A stretch of DNA of 64,000 nt from Piscinibacter sp943370595 (GCA_943370595.1 CALRRO020000003.1:372001-436000); one strand, 5' to 3'. Positions 43,154-54,284 are shown, numbered from the stretch's first letter. The notes: generated by a model from the letters alone, not told the origin. Program-made: numbers and translations.

Positions 43154-44572
43154 ATGAACATCATCATCCTCGGGGCCGGCCGCGTGGGCGAGAGCGTGGC
43201 CGAGAGCCTGGTGTCGGAGAAGAACGACATCACGGTGATCGACACCAACCCGCAGCGCCTGCGCGAGCTGGAAGACCGGCTCGACTTGCGCGGCGTGGCC
43301 GGCAACGGCATCCAGCCCTCGGTGCTAGAGGCCGCCGGTGCGAAGGATGCCGACATGCTGATCGCCTGCGCGCCGCTGGACGAGACCAACCTGGTGTGCT
43401 GCAAGGTCGCGCACGACGTGTTCAACGTGCCGACCACGATCGCGCGGGTGCGCTCGCCCGAGTTCGAGAACGGCAGCCCGTTGCTGGGCAAGGAGGGCTT
43501 CGCGGTCGACGAGGTGATCTGCCCGGAAGAGTCGCTCACCACCTACATCCGCAAGCTGATCGAGTACCCCGAGGCGCTGCAGGTGCTGGAGTTCGCCGGC
43601 GGCGCCGTCAGCCTGATCGCGGTGCGTGCGGTGACCGGCGGGCCGATGGTGCGCCACGTGATCAGCGAGCTGCCGCAGCTGGCGCCCGACGTGGAGATGC
43701 GTTTCGTCGCGATCTACCGCAGCGACGAGCTCGGCGTCGATCGCCAGGTGGTGTGCGACGGCACCACCCGCATCGAGCCCGGCGACGAACTGTTCGTGCT
43801 GGCCGCCACCCGCGACATCCGCAGCGTGCTCGACGCACTGCGCCGCCGCGACGAGCCGGTGCGCCGCGTGATGATCGCCGGCGGCGGGCGCGTTGGGCTG
43901 CGGCTGGCGCGCGAGATCGAGGCCGACTGCCGGGTGAAGATCGTGGAGGCCAACCCGACGCGCTGCGAGTACCTCAGCTCGCAGCTGCAGACCGATACGC
44001 TGGTGCTGCACGGCGACACCACCGACGAAGACCTGCTCGGCGACGAGAACGTGCAGGACACCGACCTGTTCCTCGCGCTGACCAGCGACGACGAGGACAA
44101 CATCATGGCCTGCCTGCTGGCCAAGCGCATGGGCGCTCGGCGCGTGCTGGCGCTGATCAACCGCCGCGCCTATGCCGACCTGGTGCAGGGCACGCAGATC
44201 GACATCGCGCTGTCGCCGGCGCAGACGGTGATCGGCGAGCTGCTCGCCCACGTGCGCCGCGGCGACGTCGAGGCCGTCTACAGCCTGCGCCGCGGCGCCG
44301 CCGAGGCGCTGGAGGCGGTGGCTCATGGCGACCGCAAGTCATCGAAGGTGGTGGGCCGGCGCATCGAGGAGCTGCCGCTGCCCAGCGGCGCGCAGATCGG
44401 CGCGATCGTGCGCCGCGTGCGCGACGGCGACGGCGGCGAGCCGCAGGTGATCATGCCGCACCACGACACGGTGATCGAGACCGGCGACCACGTGATCGTC
44501 TTCGTGCCGCGCAAGCGCATGGTGCGCGAGATCGAGAAGCTGTTCCAGGTCGGCGCGACCTTCCTGTTCTGA
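43154..44572 (+). CDS. trkA: Trk potassium uptake regulatory subunit TrkA
   Basis: A 472-residue cytoplasmic protein with two RCK/NAD-binding halves: GAGRVGESVAESL at the N-terminus and AGGGRVGLRLAREIE at about 240, each followed by a TrkA-C domain. It gates TrkH in response to nucleotides. It starts 7 bp after the acyl-CoA dehydrogenase and is followed 3 bp later by trkH. Confidence 0.96.
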   Translation: MNIIILGAGRVGESVAESLVSEKNDITVIDTNPQRLRELEDRLDLRGVAGNGIQPSVLEAAGAKDADMLIACAPLDETNLVCCKVAHDVFNVPTTIARVRSPEFENGSPLLGKEGFAVDEVICPEESLTTYIRKLIEYPEALQVLEFAGGAVSLIAVRAVTGGPMVRHVISELPQLAPDVEMRFVAIYRSDELGVDRQVVCDGTTRIEPGDELFVLAATRDIRSVLDALRRRDEPVRRVMIAGGGRVGLRLAREIEADCRVKIVEANPTRCEYLSSQLQTDTLVLHGDTTDEDLLGDENVQDTDLFLALTSDDEDNIMACLLAKRMGARRVLALINRRAYADLVQGTQIDIALSPAQTVIGELLAHVRRGDVEAVYSLRRGAAEALEAVAHGDRKSSKVVGRRIEELPLPSGAQIGAIVRRVRDGDGGEPQVIMPHHDTVIETGDHVIVFVPRKRMVREIEKLFQVGATFLF

Positions 44573-44575
44573 CGC

Positions 44576-46033
44576 ATGGCCAGCCTGCGTCGCGTCCTTC
44601 CCGTGCTGGCGGTGGTGCTGATGGTGTTTGCCGCCACCATGGCAGTGCCGCTGCTGTTCGCGCTGATCGGCGGGGATTCGGGCCTGCCCGACCATGCGCA
44701 GGCCATGGCGCTGACCTTCCTCAGTGGCTTCGCGCTGTTCATGGCCACGCGGGCGCGGCGCAGCGAGCTGCAGCCGCGCGACGGTTTCCTGCTGGTCAGC
44801 CTGGTGTGGTCGGTGCTGCCGGCCTTCGGCACGCTGCCGCTGCTGCTGCACCTGCCGGAGCTGAGTTTCACCGATGCCTACTTCGAGGCGGTCAGCGGCC
44901 TCACCACCACCGGCGCGACCGTGCTGACCGGGCTGGAGAAGCTGCCGACCTCGATCAACGTCTGGCGCTGCTTCATGGTGCTGATCGGCGGCATGGGCAT
45001 CCTGGTGCTGGTGGTGGCCATCCTGCCGCTGCTGGGTGTCGGTGGCTCGCAGCTGTTCCGTGCCGAATCGGCCGGGCCGATGAAGGACCAGAAGCTCACG
45101 CCGCGCATCGCCGAGACGGCGCGCGGCCTGTGGACTGTCTACTTCACGATGGCCTTCGCCTGCTTCATGGCCTACCACCTGGTCGGCATGGGCTGGGCCG
45201 ACGCCTTCATGCACATGTGCAGCACCATGGGCCTGGGCGGCTTCGCGGCCTACGACGCCAGCTTCGGCGCGTTCGATTCGCAGGCGATCGAGACGGTGGC
45301 CATCGTCTTCATGCTGCTGTCGGGCATCAATTTCGCGCTGTACTTCGTGGCCTGGAAGCGCCGCTCGGTGCTGGCGCTGTGGCGCGATGTCGAGGCGCGC
45401 GCCTTCTTTGCGCTGATGGCGGGTTCGGTGCTGCTGGTGGCCGTGTTCCTGCTCGCGCATGGCGTGTATCCCGACTTCGCCACTGCGCTGCGCCACGCCG
45501 CGTTCAGCGTGGTGTCGGTCGCCACCACCACCGGGCTGAGCACGGTGGACTACGCGCAATGGCCGCTGTTCGCACCGGTTCTGATGCTGTTCCTGTGCGG
45601 CTTCGCCACCTGCGCCGGCTCCACCGGCGGCGGCATCAAGCTGATCCGCTCGATCGTGATGCTCAAGGCCGCCAAGCGCGAGATGACGCGCATCGTGCAT
45701 CCGCGCGCCGTGCTGCCGGTGAAGATCGGCGGGGCACTGGTCTCCAACCAGGTCATCTTCTCGGTGCTGGCCTTCATGCTGATCTACGGCGGCGTGATGG
45801 TCGCCGCGACGCTGCTGCTGCTGTTCAGCGGACTCGACATCGTGACCGCCTTCACCGCGGTGGTCGCGTGCATCAACAACACCGGCCCGGGGCTGGGCCA
45901 GGTCGGGCCGTCCGGCAACTACCAGGGCCTCAGCGACTTCCAGACCTGGGTGTGCAGCATCACGATGCTGCTCGGCCGGCTCGAACTCCTGTCGGTGCTC
46001 GTTCTGTTCACGCCGCAGTTCTGGCGGACGTGA
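44576..46033 (+). CDS. trkH: Trk potassium uptake channel subunit TrkH
   Basis: A 485-residue inner-membrane potassium channel with about ten membrane segments and four pore-loop repeats (for example SGLTTTGATVL, STMGLGGFA, ATTTGLSTVD, NNTGPGLGQVG) with selectivity glycines. ATG directly after trkA. A palindromic repeat follows the stop. Confidence 0.96.
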   Translation: MASLRRVLPVLAVVLMVFAATMAVPLLFALIGGDSGLPDHAQAMALTFLSGFALFMATRARRSELQPRDGFLLVSLVWSVLPAFGTLPLLLHLPELSFTDAYFEAVSGLTTTGATVLTGLEKLPTSINVWRCFMVLIGGMGILVLVVAILPLLGVGGSQLFRAESAGPMKDQKLTPRIAETARGLWTVYFTMAFACFMAYHLVGMGWADAFMHMCSTMGLGGFAAYDASFGAFDSQAIETVAIVFMLLSGINFALYFVAWKRRSVLALWRDVEARAFFALMAGSVLLVAVFLLAHGVYPDFATALRHAAFSVVSVATTTGLSTVDYAQWPLFAPVLMLFLCGFATCAGSTGGGIKLIRSIVMLKAAKREMTRIVHPRAVLPVKIGGALVSNQVIFSVLAFMLIYGGVMVAATLLLLFSGLDIVTAFTAVVACINNTGPGLGQVGPSGNYQGLSDFQTWVCSITMLLGRLELLSVLVLFTPQFWRT

Positions 46034-46039
46034 CGGCCC

Positions 46040-46105
46040 CCGCACGACGAGTACGTCGGGCGACCCCCCGAGGGGGTGCGGGCCGGCTTGGGAGCGGCCC
46101 GGCGC
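46040..46105. repeat. Intergenic palindromic repeat, copy 2 (terminator-like)
   Basis: CGACG/CGTCG hairpin (46045-46058), then CCCCCCGAGGGGG (46064-46076), then a GGCCGGC..GGGAGCGGCC unit, matching the layout and core sequence of the copy at 2731. It again lies between convergent genes, trkH and the permease-like gene. Confidence 0.6.
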
Positions 46106-46119
46106 TCGGCCCGCGGTGC

Positions 46120-46773
46120 TCAGTCCTTCGGCAGGTAGCGTTCGTCGGACCAGGTGGCCAGCCACTGCGGCCGGAAGGCGACGAAGATCGCCACTAGCAT
46201 GCCGGTGGAGAAGGCCTCGCCCCAGGCCATCAGCCAGTGGCCCAGCAGCAGCGAGCCGAGCTCGGTGCCTTCCGGTTCGGGGTGCACGAAGGCGGCGATC
46301 GTGCCAGCACCCATCATGGCCAGCGCAGTGACGATGAAGCCGCGGCCGAGGATGAAGACGAAGGGGTGCTGGGGCAGCCAGCGCCGCGTCGCCAGGCCGA
46401 TGGCCAGGGCGAGCGTGGCCGCGACGATGCCGTTCCAGGCCAGGTGGTCCAGCGCCAGCGGCCAGGCGATGCCGCCCAGCCAGGCGCCCAGCGCGGCGAT
46501 CGGCAGCAGGCTCAGCACGGCCAGCGGCCAGCCGAGCATCAGCACCATCAGGCAGGCACCCGAGAGCTGCACCGCCACACCGCCGGGCATCACGCGCTGT
46601 GCCGCCCACACCCAGGGCAGCAGCACCAGGCAGGCGAGCCAGGGGTGCCAGATCGGCGCACCGCGCAACTGCCGCCACGGCCTCAATGCGAGTGCGACGG
46701 CCAACGCGACGAGCACCACGGCGAGCGACAACCCCATCGCGGCGATGCTAACCAGCAGGGTTGCTGCCGACAT
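46120..46773 (-). CDS. Energy-coupling factor ABC permease-like (CbiM family-like) membrane protein
   Basis: A 217-residue protein with about six membrane segments. It contains GAWLGGIAWPLALDHLAWNG and HWLMAWGEAFSTGMLVAIFV, resembling the cobalt/nickel ECF substrate-specificity protein family. There is no CbiQ/CbiO partner nearby. I start at the ATG at 46773; the frame is open further upstream but overlaps the divergent gene at 46807. Confidence 0.75.
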   Translation of the reverse strand: MSAATLLVSIAAMGLSLAVVLVALAVALALRPWRQLRGAPIWHPWLACLVLLPWVWAAQRVMPGGVAVQLSGACLMVLMLGWPLAVLSLLPIAALGAWLGGIAWPLALDHLAWNGIVAATLALAIGLATRRWLPQHPFVFILGRGFIVTALAMMGAGTIAAFVHPEPEGTELGSLLLGHWLMAWGEAFSTGMLVAIFVAFRPQWLATWSDERYLPKD

Positions 46774-46806
46774 GACAAGGGTCAACCGGCGCGCTACGCT
46801 GGCCAC

Positions 46807-47421
46807 ATGAACACCGCCGTGCCGCGCAGCATCGACTTCTACTTCGACTTCTCGTCGCCGTACTCCTACATCGCGTCGGAGTGGATCGACGCGCTCGCGG
46901 CTCGCCACGGCCGCACGGTGAACTGGAAGGCCATCCTGCTCGGCGCCACCTTCCAGGCCGCCGAGCTGAAGAGCCCGGTGTCCTACCCGATCAAGCGCGA
47001 GTACTCGCTGCACGACTTCGAGCGCTCTGCGCGCTTCGCCGGCGTGCCCTTGACCGTTCCGCAGACCTTCCCGATCCCGACGCAGAACGCGGCGCGTGTG
47101 TTCTGGTGGCTGGCCGATGCCGACGTCGAACGCGCCCGCCAATGGGCGCGCCACTGCCTGCGCGCCTACTTCGCGCGCGGCGTCGACCTGAGCGAGGCCG
47201 CGTCGCTGCGGCAACTGGCCGCCGATTTCGGCCTCGGTGGGGACGCGGCCGAAGCGGTCTGGAACGACACTGTCTGGAAGCTGCGCCTGAAGGCCGAGAA
47301 CGAAGCGGCCATCGCCGCGGGCGTGTTCGGCGCGCCCTTCTTCGTGGTCGACGGCGAGCCCTTCTGGGGCAACGACCGGCGGCCGCAGATCGAGCGCTGG
47401 CTCGAGAAAGGACCGTTCTGA
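46807..47421 (+). CDS. 2-hydroxychromene-2-carboxylate isomerase family protein (DsbA-like fold)
   Basis: A 204-residue glutathione-dependent isomerase homologue. DFYFDFSSPYSYIASEWID matches the kappa-GST-like N-terminus with Ser in place of the DsbA CxxC. FGAPFFVVDGEPFWGNDR is the conserved C-terminal strand. The naphthalene-pathway partners are absent, so the substrate is open. Its stop overlaps the DinB-like gene. A second paralogue lies at 56358. Confidence 0.9.
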   Translation: MNTAVPRSIDFYFDFSSPYSYIASEWIDALAARHGRTVNWKAILLGATFQAAELKSPVSYPIKREYSLHDFERSARFAGVPLTVPQTFPIPTQNAARVFWWLADADVERARQWARHCLRAYFARGVDLSEAASLRQLAADFGLGGDAAEAVWNDTVWKLRLKAENEAAIAAGVFGAPFFVVDGEPFWGNDRRPQIERWLEKGPF

Positions 47422-47978
47422 TGCTCACCCTCGCCGGACAGCTTCGCATCCAGGCACGCGCCAACCGCCTTGCCAACCACCGGCTGCACGCGGCGATGGC
47501 GGCGCTGTCCGACGCCGAGTTCCACGCCCCGCGGGTGAGCTTCTTCCCCAGCCTCGCCGCGACGCTGAACCACATCCTGGCGGTCGACGGCTACTACATC
47601 GGCGCGCTGCATGGCGATGCGGGTCTGGTGCGCGTGTACCGCGATTTCGTGCACGCCACCACCCTGGCCGAGCTCGCGGCGCGCCAGCGCGCCAGCGACG
47701 AACGTCTGATCGCCTGGTGCGAGACGCTGACCGACGCCGGCAGCGCTGCGATGGTCGACATGGACCGCGGCACGCACGTTCAGCGTGACCGCGCAGCTCA
47801 TGTGCTCGCCCACCTGTTCATGCACCAGACGCACCACCGCGGCCAGGTGCACACGATGCTTTCCAGCACGGCGGTGGCGCCGCCGCAGCTCGACGAGTTC
47901 CTGATGCCCAGCGACGACCGGTTCCGCCTGGCCGACATGGCGGCCCTGGGCTGGCGCGAGGCCGACGTCTACGGGTAA
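47421..47978 (+). CDS. DinB family protein
   Basis: A 185-residue four-helix-bundle protein with the metal-binding His set (NHILAVDGYY; HLFMHQTHHRGQVH). DinB/YfiT-type proteins are metal-dependent transferases or hydrolases with thiol cofactors. It starts on the last base of the previous stop. Function unknown. Confidence 0.88.
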   Translation: MLTLAGQLRIQARANRLANHRLHAAMAALSDAEFHAPRVSFFPSLAATLNHILAVDGYYIGALHGDAGLVRVYRDFVHATTLAELAARQRASDERLIAWCETLTDAGSAAMVDMDRGTHVQRDRAAHVLAHLFMHQTHHRGQVHTMLSSTAVAPPQLDEFLMPSDDRFRLADMAALGWREADVYG

Positions 47979-48018
47979 GCCGCAGGGCGACCCGGGCGAT
48001 CGACCGGCGTCGCACCGA

Positions 48019-48024
48019 TAGAAT
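48019..48024 (+). promoter_or_regulatory. -10 element for the liuB operon
   Basis: TAGAAT, matching the sigma-70 -10 in five of six positions. It lies 6 bp before the operator at 48031, which would place the transcription start at the operator. No good -35 is visible at the usual spacing. Confidence 0.5.
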
Positions 48025-48030
48025 CCACGC

Positions 48031-48052
48031 TTGACGTTTACGTAAACGTCAA
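48031..48052. promoter_or_regulatory. LiuR-type operator, extended 22-bp class, upstream of liuB
   Basis: A perfect 22-bp palindrome, TTGACGTTTAC and its reverse complement, identical in its core to the site at 34102. It ends 42 bp before the liuB ATG. Confidence 0.8.
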
Positions 48053-48094
48053 CCGCAGATCCGGTGCCACAGTCGGCTGCTCCGTGGAGACCCC

Positions 48095-49717
48095 ATGCCC
48101 GTTCTCGCCTCCAACCTCAGCCCGCGTGCCGAGGACTTCAAGGCCAATGCCGCGGCAATGCGCGCGCTGGTCGACGACCTGAACGCGAAGCTCGCGCAGA
48201 TCGCCCTGGGCGGCGGCGAGGCCGCGCGTGCCAAGCACGTGTCGCGCGGCAAGCTGCTGCCGCGCGAGCGGGTCGAGATGCTGCTCGACCCGGACACGCC
48301 CTTCCTCGAAGTGGCGCCGCTGGCCGCGCTCGACATGTACAAGGAGAAGGGTGGCGCCGATGCCGCGCCCGGCGCCGGCCTGATCGCCGGCATCGGCCGC
48401 GTGGCCGGCATCGAGTGCATGGTGGTCTGCAACGACGCCACGGTGAAGGGCGGCACCTACTTCCCGATGACGGTGAAGAAGCACCTGCGCGCGCAGGAGA
48501 TCGCGATGCAGAACCGTCTGCCGTGCATCTACCTGGTCGACTCCGGCGGCGCCAACCTGCCCAACCAGGACGACGTGTTCCCCGACCGCGATCACTTCGG
48601 CCGCATCTTCTTCAACCAGGCCAACATGAGCGCCCAGGGCATCCCGCAGATCGCAGTGGTGATGGGTTCGTGCACGGCCGGCGGTGCCTACATGCCGGCG
48701 ATGAGCGACGAGTCGATCATCGTGAAGAACCAGGGCACCATCTTCCTCGGCGGCCCGCCGCTGGTGAAGGCGGCAATCGGCGAGGTGGTCAGCGCCGAAG
48801 ACCTGGGCGGCGGCGACGTGCACACGCGCCTGTCCGGCGTGGCGGATCACCTCGCCCAGAACGACACCCACGCCCTGGCGATCGCACGCGCCTCGGTGGC
48901 CAACCTCAACTGGCGCAAGGCGCACGAGCAGCGGCTCGAACCGCCGCGCCCACCGCTGTTCGACACCAGCGAACTGCACGGCATCATCCCGGTCGACCCG
49001 CGCAAGCCCTACGACGTGCACGAGATCATCGCGCGCATCGTCGATGGCAGCGAGTTCGACGAGTTCAAGGCCCGCTACGGCACCACGCTGGTCTGCGGCT
49101 TCGCGCACATCGAGGGCATGCCGGTGGGCATCGTCGCCAACAACGGCGTGCTGTTCAGCGAGAGCGCGCTCAAGGGCGCGCACTTCATCGAGCTGTGTGG
49201 CCAGCGCAAGATTCCGCTGGTGTTCCTGCAGAACATCACCGGCTTCATGGTCGGCCGCAAGTACGAGAGCGAGGGCATCGCCAAGCATGGCGCGAAGATG
49301 GTCACCGCCGTCTCGACGGTGAACGTGCCCAAGTTCACCGTGATCATCGGCGGCAGCTTCGGCGCCGGCAACTACGGCATGTGCGGCCGCGCCTACAGTC
49401 CCCGCTTCCTGTGGATGTGGCCGAACGCGCGCATCTCGGTGATGGGCGGCGAACAGGCGGCCAGCGTGCTGGCCACCGTCAAGCGCGACGGCATCGAGGC
49501 CAAGGGCGGCGCATGGTCCGCCGACGAAGAGAAGGCCTTCAAGCAGCCCATCCTCGACCAGTTCGAGCACCAGGCCCATCCGTACTACGCCAGCGCCCGC
49601 CTGTGGGACGACGGTGTGATCGACCCCGCCCACACGCGTCGCGTGCTGGCGCTGGCGATCAGCGCGAGCCTGAACGCGCCCATCCCGGACGCGAAGTTCG
49701 GTGTCTTCCGCATGTGA
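48095..49717 (+). CDS. liuB: 3-Methylcrotonyl-CoA carboxylase beta subunit (carboxyltransferase)
   Basis: Carboxylates 3-methylcrotonyl-CoA to 3-methylglutaconyl-CoA with biotin on LiuD. The 540-residue protein has both crotonase-fold halves and the family segments YLVDSGGANLPNQDDVFPDR, GSCTAGGAYMPAMSDE and GGSFGAGNYGMCGRAYSPRF. First gene of the liu operon, behind a LiuR-type operator. Confidence 0.97.
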   Translation: MPVLASNLSPRAEDFKANAAAMRALVDDLNAKLAQIALGGGEAARAKHVSRGKLLPRERVEMLLDPDTPFLEVAPLAALDMYKEKGGADAAPGAGLIAGIGRVAGIECMVVCNDATVKGGTYFPMTVKKHLRAQEIAMQNRLPCIYLVDSGGANLPNQDDVFPDRDHFGRIFFNQANMSAQGIPQIAVVMGSCTAGGAYMPAMSDESIIVKNQGTIFLGGPPLVKAAIGEVVSAEDLGGGDVHTRLSGVADHLAQNDTHALAIARASVANLNWRKAHEQRLEPPRPPLFDTSELHGIIPVDPRKPYDVHEIIARIVDGSEFDEFKARYGTTLVCGFAHIEGMPVGIVANNGVLFSESALKGAHFIELCGQRKIPLVFLQNITGFMVGRKYESEGIAKHGAKMVTAVSTVNVPKFTVIIGGSFGAGNYGMCGRAYSPRFLWMWPNARISVMGGEQAASVLATVKRDGIEAKGGAWSADEEKAFKQPILDQFEHQAHPYYASARLWDDGVIDPAHTRRVLALAISASLNAPIPDAKFGVFRM

Positions 49718-49727
49718 GGCCGGGCGC

Positions 49728-50861
49728 ATGGAGAACATCTACCTCACCCCCGAGCATCAGACGCTGCGCGATCAGGTGGCGCGCTTCCTCGCCCGCGAGG
49801 TGGAACCGTTCGCCGAGCAATGGGAACGCGATGGCTGCGTGCCGCGCGAGGTGCTGCGCAAGATGGGCGAGGCCGGCTTCCTCGGGCTCATGTATTCGGC
49901 GCAGCACGGCGGCGCCGAGGCCGATGCGCTGACCAACCTGGTGTTCGCCGAGGCGCTGTCGCAGTCCACCTACGGTGGCTTCATCATCACCGTGCTCGTG
50001 CACACCGACATGGCCAGCCCCCACCTGCACCATTCCGGCAACGCGGCGCAGCAGGCGACGTACATGCCCGGCGTGATCGCCGGTCGCACGATCACGGCGG
50101 TCGGCATCACCGAGCCCGGCGCGGGTTCGGACGTGGCCGGATTGAAGACCACCGCGAAGCGGGAGGGTGACGCGTGGGTGCTGAACGGCACCAAGCTGTT
50201 CATCACCAACGGCGTGCATGCCGACCTGTACTTCATCGCCGCGCGCACCGGCACGGCCCGCCACGCGATCTCGATGTTCATCGTCGAGAAGGGCACGCCG
50301 GGCTTCACCGTCGGCCGCTCGCTGGAGAAGACCGGCTGGCTGTCGTCCGACACCGCCGAGCTGGTCTTCGAGGACTGCCGCATCCCGGCCGCCAACCTGC
50401 TGGGCGAGCAGGACAAGGGCTTCTACTCGGTGATGAAGAACTTCCAGACCGAACGCATCGCGCTGGCCGCGATGGCCATCGGGCACTGCACGCGCGCGCT
50501 GGAGATGACGCTCGAGTACGTGCGCGATCGCCGTGCCTTCGGGGCCACGCTGTTCGACAAGCAGGTCGTGCGCCAGCGCCTGGCCATGCTCGACGCCAAG
50601 GTGCGCGCCGCTCGCCAGTACCTCTACCACTGCGGCTGGCTGGTGACTCAGGGGCGCGACGTGGTGCAAGACGTGTCCATGCTCAAGTCGCTGACCGGCG
50701 AGTTGGTCAACGAGGTGGTGCAGGCCTGCCAGCAGTTCCATGGCGGCATGGGCTACATGCGCGGCACGGCCATCGAGAGGCTGTGGCGCGACGCGCGCAT
50801 CCTGGCCATCGGCGGCGGCGCGACCGAAGTGATGCTCGACGAAGCCGCCAAGCGCTACTGA
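49728..50861 (+). CDS. Acyl-CoA dehydrogenase in the liu operon
   Basis: A 377-residue FAD enzyme. GITEPGAGSDVAGLK binds FAD. The C-terminal Glu site is lost (IGGGATEVM), while NFQTERIALA provides a Glu at the position used by isovaleryl- and long-chain acyl-CoA dehydrogenases. It could be a second branched-chain or citronellyl/long-chain-type enzyme. ATG at 49728, 10 bp after liuB. Confidence 0.9.
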   Translation: MENIYLTPEHQTLRDQVARFLAREVEPFAEQWERDGCVPREVLRKMGEAGFLGLMYSAQHGGAEADALTNLVFAEALSQSTYGGFIITVLVHTDMASPHLHHSGNAAQQATYMPGVIAGRTITAVGITEPGAGSDVAGLKTTAKREGDAWVLNGTKLFITNGVHADLYFIAARTGTARHAISMFIVEKGTPGFTVGRSLEKTGWLSSDTAELVFEDCRIPAANLLGEQDKGFYSVMKNFQTERIALAAMAIGHCTRALEMTLEYVRDRRAFGATLFDKQVVRQRLAMLDAKVRAARQYLYHCGWLVTQGRDVVQDVSMLKSLTGELVNEVVQACQQFHGGMGYMRGTAIERLWRDARILAIGGGATEVMLDEAAKRY

Positions 50862-50869
50862 GGTTCACG

Positions 50870-51652
50870 ATGACGACCACCCTCGACGTGCAACGCAGCG
50901 GCCCCGTGGCCCGCGTGTACCTGAACCGCCCCGAGGTGCGCAACGCCTTCAACGACGGCGTGATCGCCGAGCTGACGCAGACCTTCGCCGCACTCGGTGC
51001 CGACGCCACGCTGCGCTGCATCGTGCTCGGCGGCCACGGCAAGGCCTTCTGCGCCGGCGCCGACCTGAACTGGATGCGCGCGATGGCCGGCTACAGCTGG
51101 GAGCAGAACCGTGCCGATGCGCAGGCGCTGGCCGACATGCTGTGGACGATCTATGCCTGCCCGGTGCCCGTGGTCGGCCGCGTGCATGGCGACTGCTATG
51201 CCGGTGGCCTGGGCCTGGCGGCGGTGTGCGACGTGCTGGTGGCCGCCGAGGGCGTGCAGTTCTGCCTCAGCGAAGCAAAGCTCGGGCTGCTGCCGGCGAC
51301 GATCGGACCCTACGTCGTGAAGGCGATGGGCGAGCAGGCCGCGCGGCGCTGGTTCGTCACCGCCGAACGCTTCAGCGCGGCGCAGGCGCAGGCGATGGGC
51401 TTCGTGCACGAGTGCGTGGCACCGGAAGCGCTGGACGCCAGGGTCGACGAGCTCGTCGCCGCGCTGGTCGCCAACGGGCCGATGGCCGTGCGTGCCTGCA
51501 AGCGGCTCGTGCAGGATGTCGCCGGCCGCGCGATCGACGCCGACCTGCGCGCCGAAACCGCCCGCCGTATTGCCGACATCCGCGCCAGCGACGAAGGCCG
51601 CGAGGGCATCCAGTCCTTCCTCGGCAAGCGCGCGCCGACATGGCTGGCCTGA
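50870..51652 (+). CDS. liuC: Enoyl-CoA hydratase, probable 3-methylglutaconyl-CoA hydratase
   Basis: A 260-residue crotonase with the oxyanion segments KAFCAGADLNWM and GDCYAGGLGLAAVCDVLVA. FCLSEAKLGLLPATI carries the catalytic Glu. Position between liuB and liuD points to hydration of 3-methylglutaconyl-CoA to HMG-CoA. Starts 8 bp after the acyl-CoA dehydrogenase. Confidence 0.92.
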   Translation: MTTTLDVQRSGPVARVYLNRPEVRNAFNDGVIAELTQTFAALGADATLRCIVLGGHGKAFCAGADLNWMRAMAGYSWEQNRADAQALADMLWTIYACPVPVVGRVHGDCYAGGLGLAAVCDVLVAAEGVQFCLSEAKLGLLPATIGPYVVKAMGEQAARRWFVTAERFSAAQAQAMGFVHECVAPEALDARVDELVAALVANGPMAVRACKRLVQDVAGRAIDADLRAETARRIADIRASDEGREGIQSFLGKRAPTWLA

Positions 51653-51657
51653 CCACG

Positions 51658-52275
51658 ATGCAGGCGCTCGACACCGCCCAGTTGATCGCCATCGCGGCCG
51701 CGCTCGGCTGGGCCAGCGGCATGCGGCTGTACCTGGTCGTGTTCCTCACCGGCTTGGCTGGCTACCTCGGCTGGGTCGAGCTGCCGCAGGGCCTGAAGGT
51801 GCTGCAGCACCCGGCGATGCTGGGCGCCAGCGGCTTCATGCTCTTCGTCGAGTTCTTCGCCGACAAGATCCCCGGGGTCGACACGCTGTGGGATCTGGCG
51901 CACACGCTGGTGCGCATCCCGGCCGGCGCGGCGCTCGCCGCATCGGTGTTCGGCGCCGACCAGGGCACCTGGGCGATGGCCGCGGCGCTGATGGGCGGCA
52001 CGCTGGCCGCGACCAGTCACCTCGCCAAGGCCACCACGCGTGCGGCGGCCAACACCTCGCCCGAGCCCTTCTCCAACATCGGCCTGTCGCTGGCGGGCGA
52101 TGCCTTCGTGCCGGCGGCGCTGTGGCTGTCCTGGACGCATCCGCTCGCGCTGGCCATCGTGCTGGCGATCGCCGTCGTCGTGGCGATCGTGCTGATCGTC
52201 GTGCTCGGCAAGTTCCTGCGTGCGCTCGCGCGCCGCGTCACCGGGTGGCTGCGCGGTGGTGCGTCTCCTGTCTGA
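51658..52275 (+). CDS. DUF4126 family membrane protein inside the liu operon
   Basis: A 205-residue protein with about four to five membrane segments (LGWASGMRLYLVVFLTGLAG near the start; a final one at about 165-190) and the family motif KATTRAAANTSPEPFSNIGLS. An earlier in-frame ATG at 51640 overlaps liuC; I prefer 51658. It is tightly packed between liuC and liuD (5 and 8 bp), so is cotranscribed. Role in leucine catabolism unknown. Confidence 0.85.
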   Translation: MQALDTAQLIAIAAALGWASGMRLYLVVFLTGLAGYLGWVELPQGLKVLQHPAMLGASGFMLFVEFFADKIPGVDTLWDLAHTLVRIPAGAALAASVFGADQGTWAMAAALMGGTLAATSHLAKATTRAAANTSPEPFSNIGLSLAGDAFVPAALWLSWTHPLALAIVLAIAVVVAIVLIVVLGKFLRALARRVTGWLRGGASPV

Positions 52276-52283
52276 GGTCCCTC

Positions 52284-54284
<2,001 letters not shown>

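Noticed and set aside
41161..43542. A 793-codon open frame on the - strand opposite the thiolase, SDR and acyl-CoA dehydrogenase genes
   Set aside because: It is an antisense frame to three well-recognised enzymes and shows no motif.
46774..47214. N-terminal extension of the permease-like protein at 46120
   Set aside because: It is antisense to the isomerase gene at 46807 and would add a soluble Arg-rich segment before the first membrane helix.
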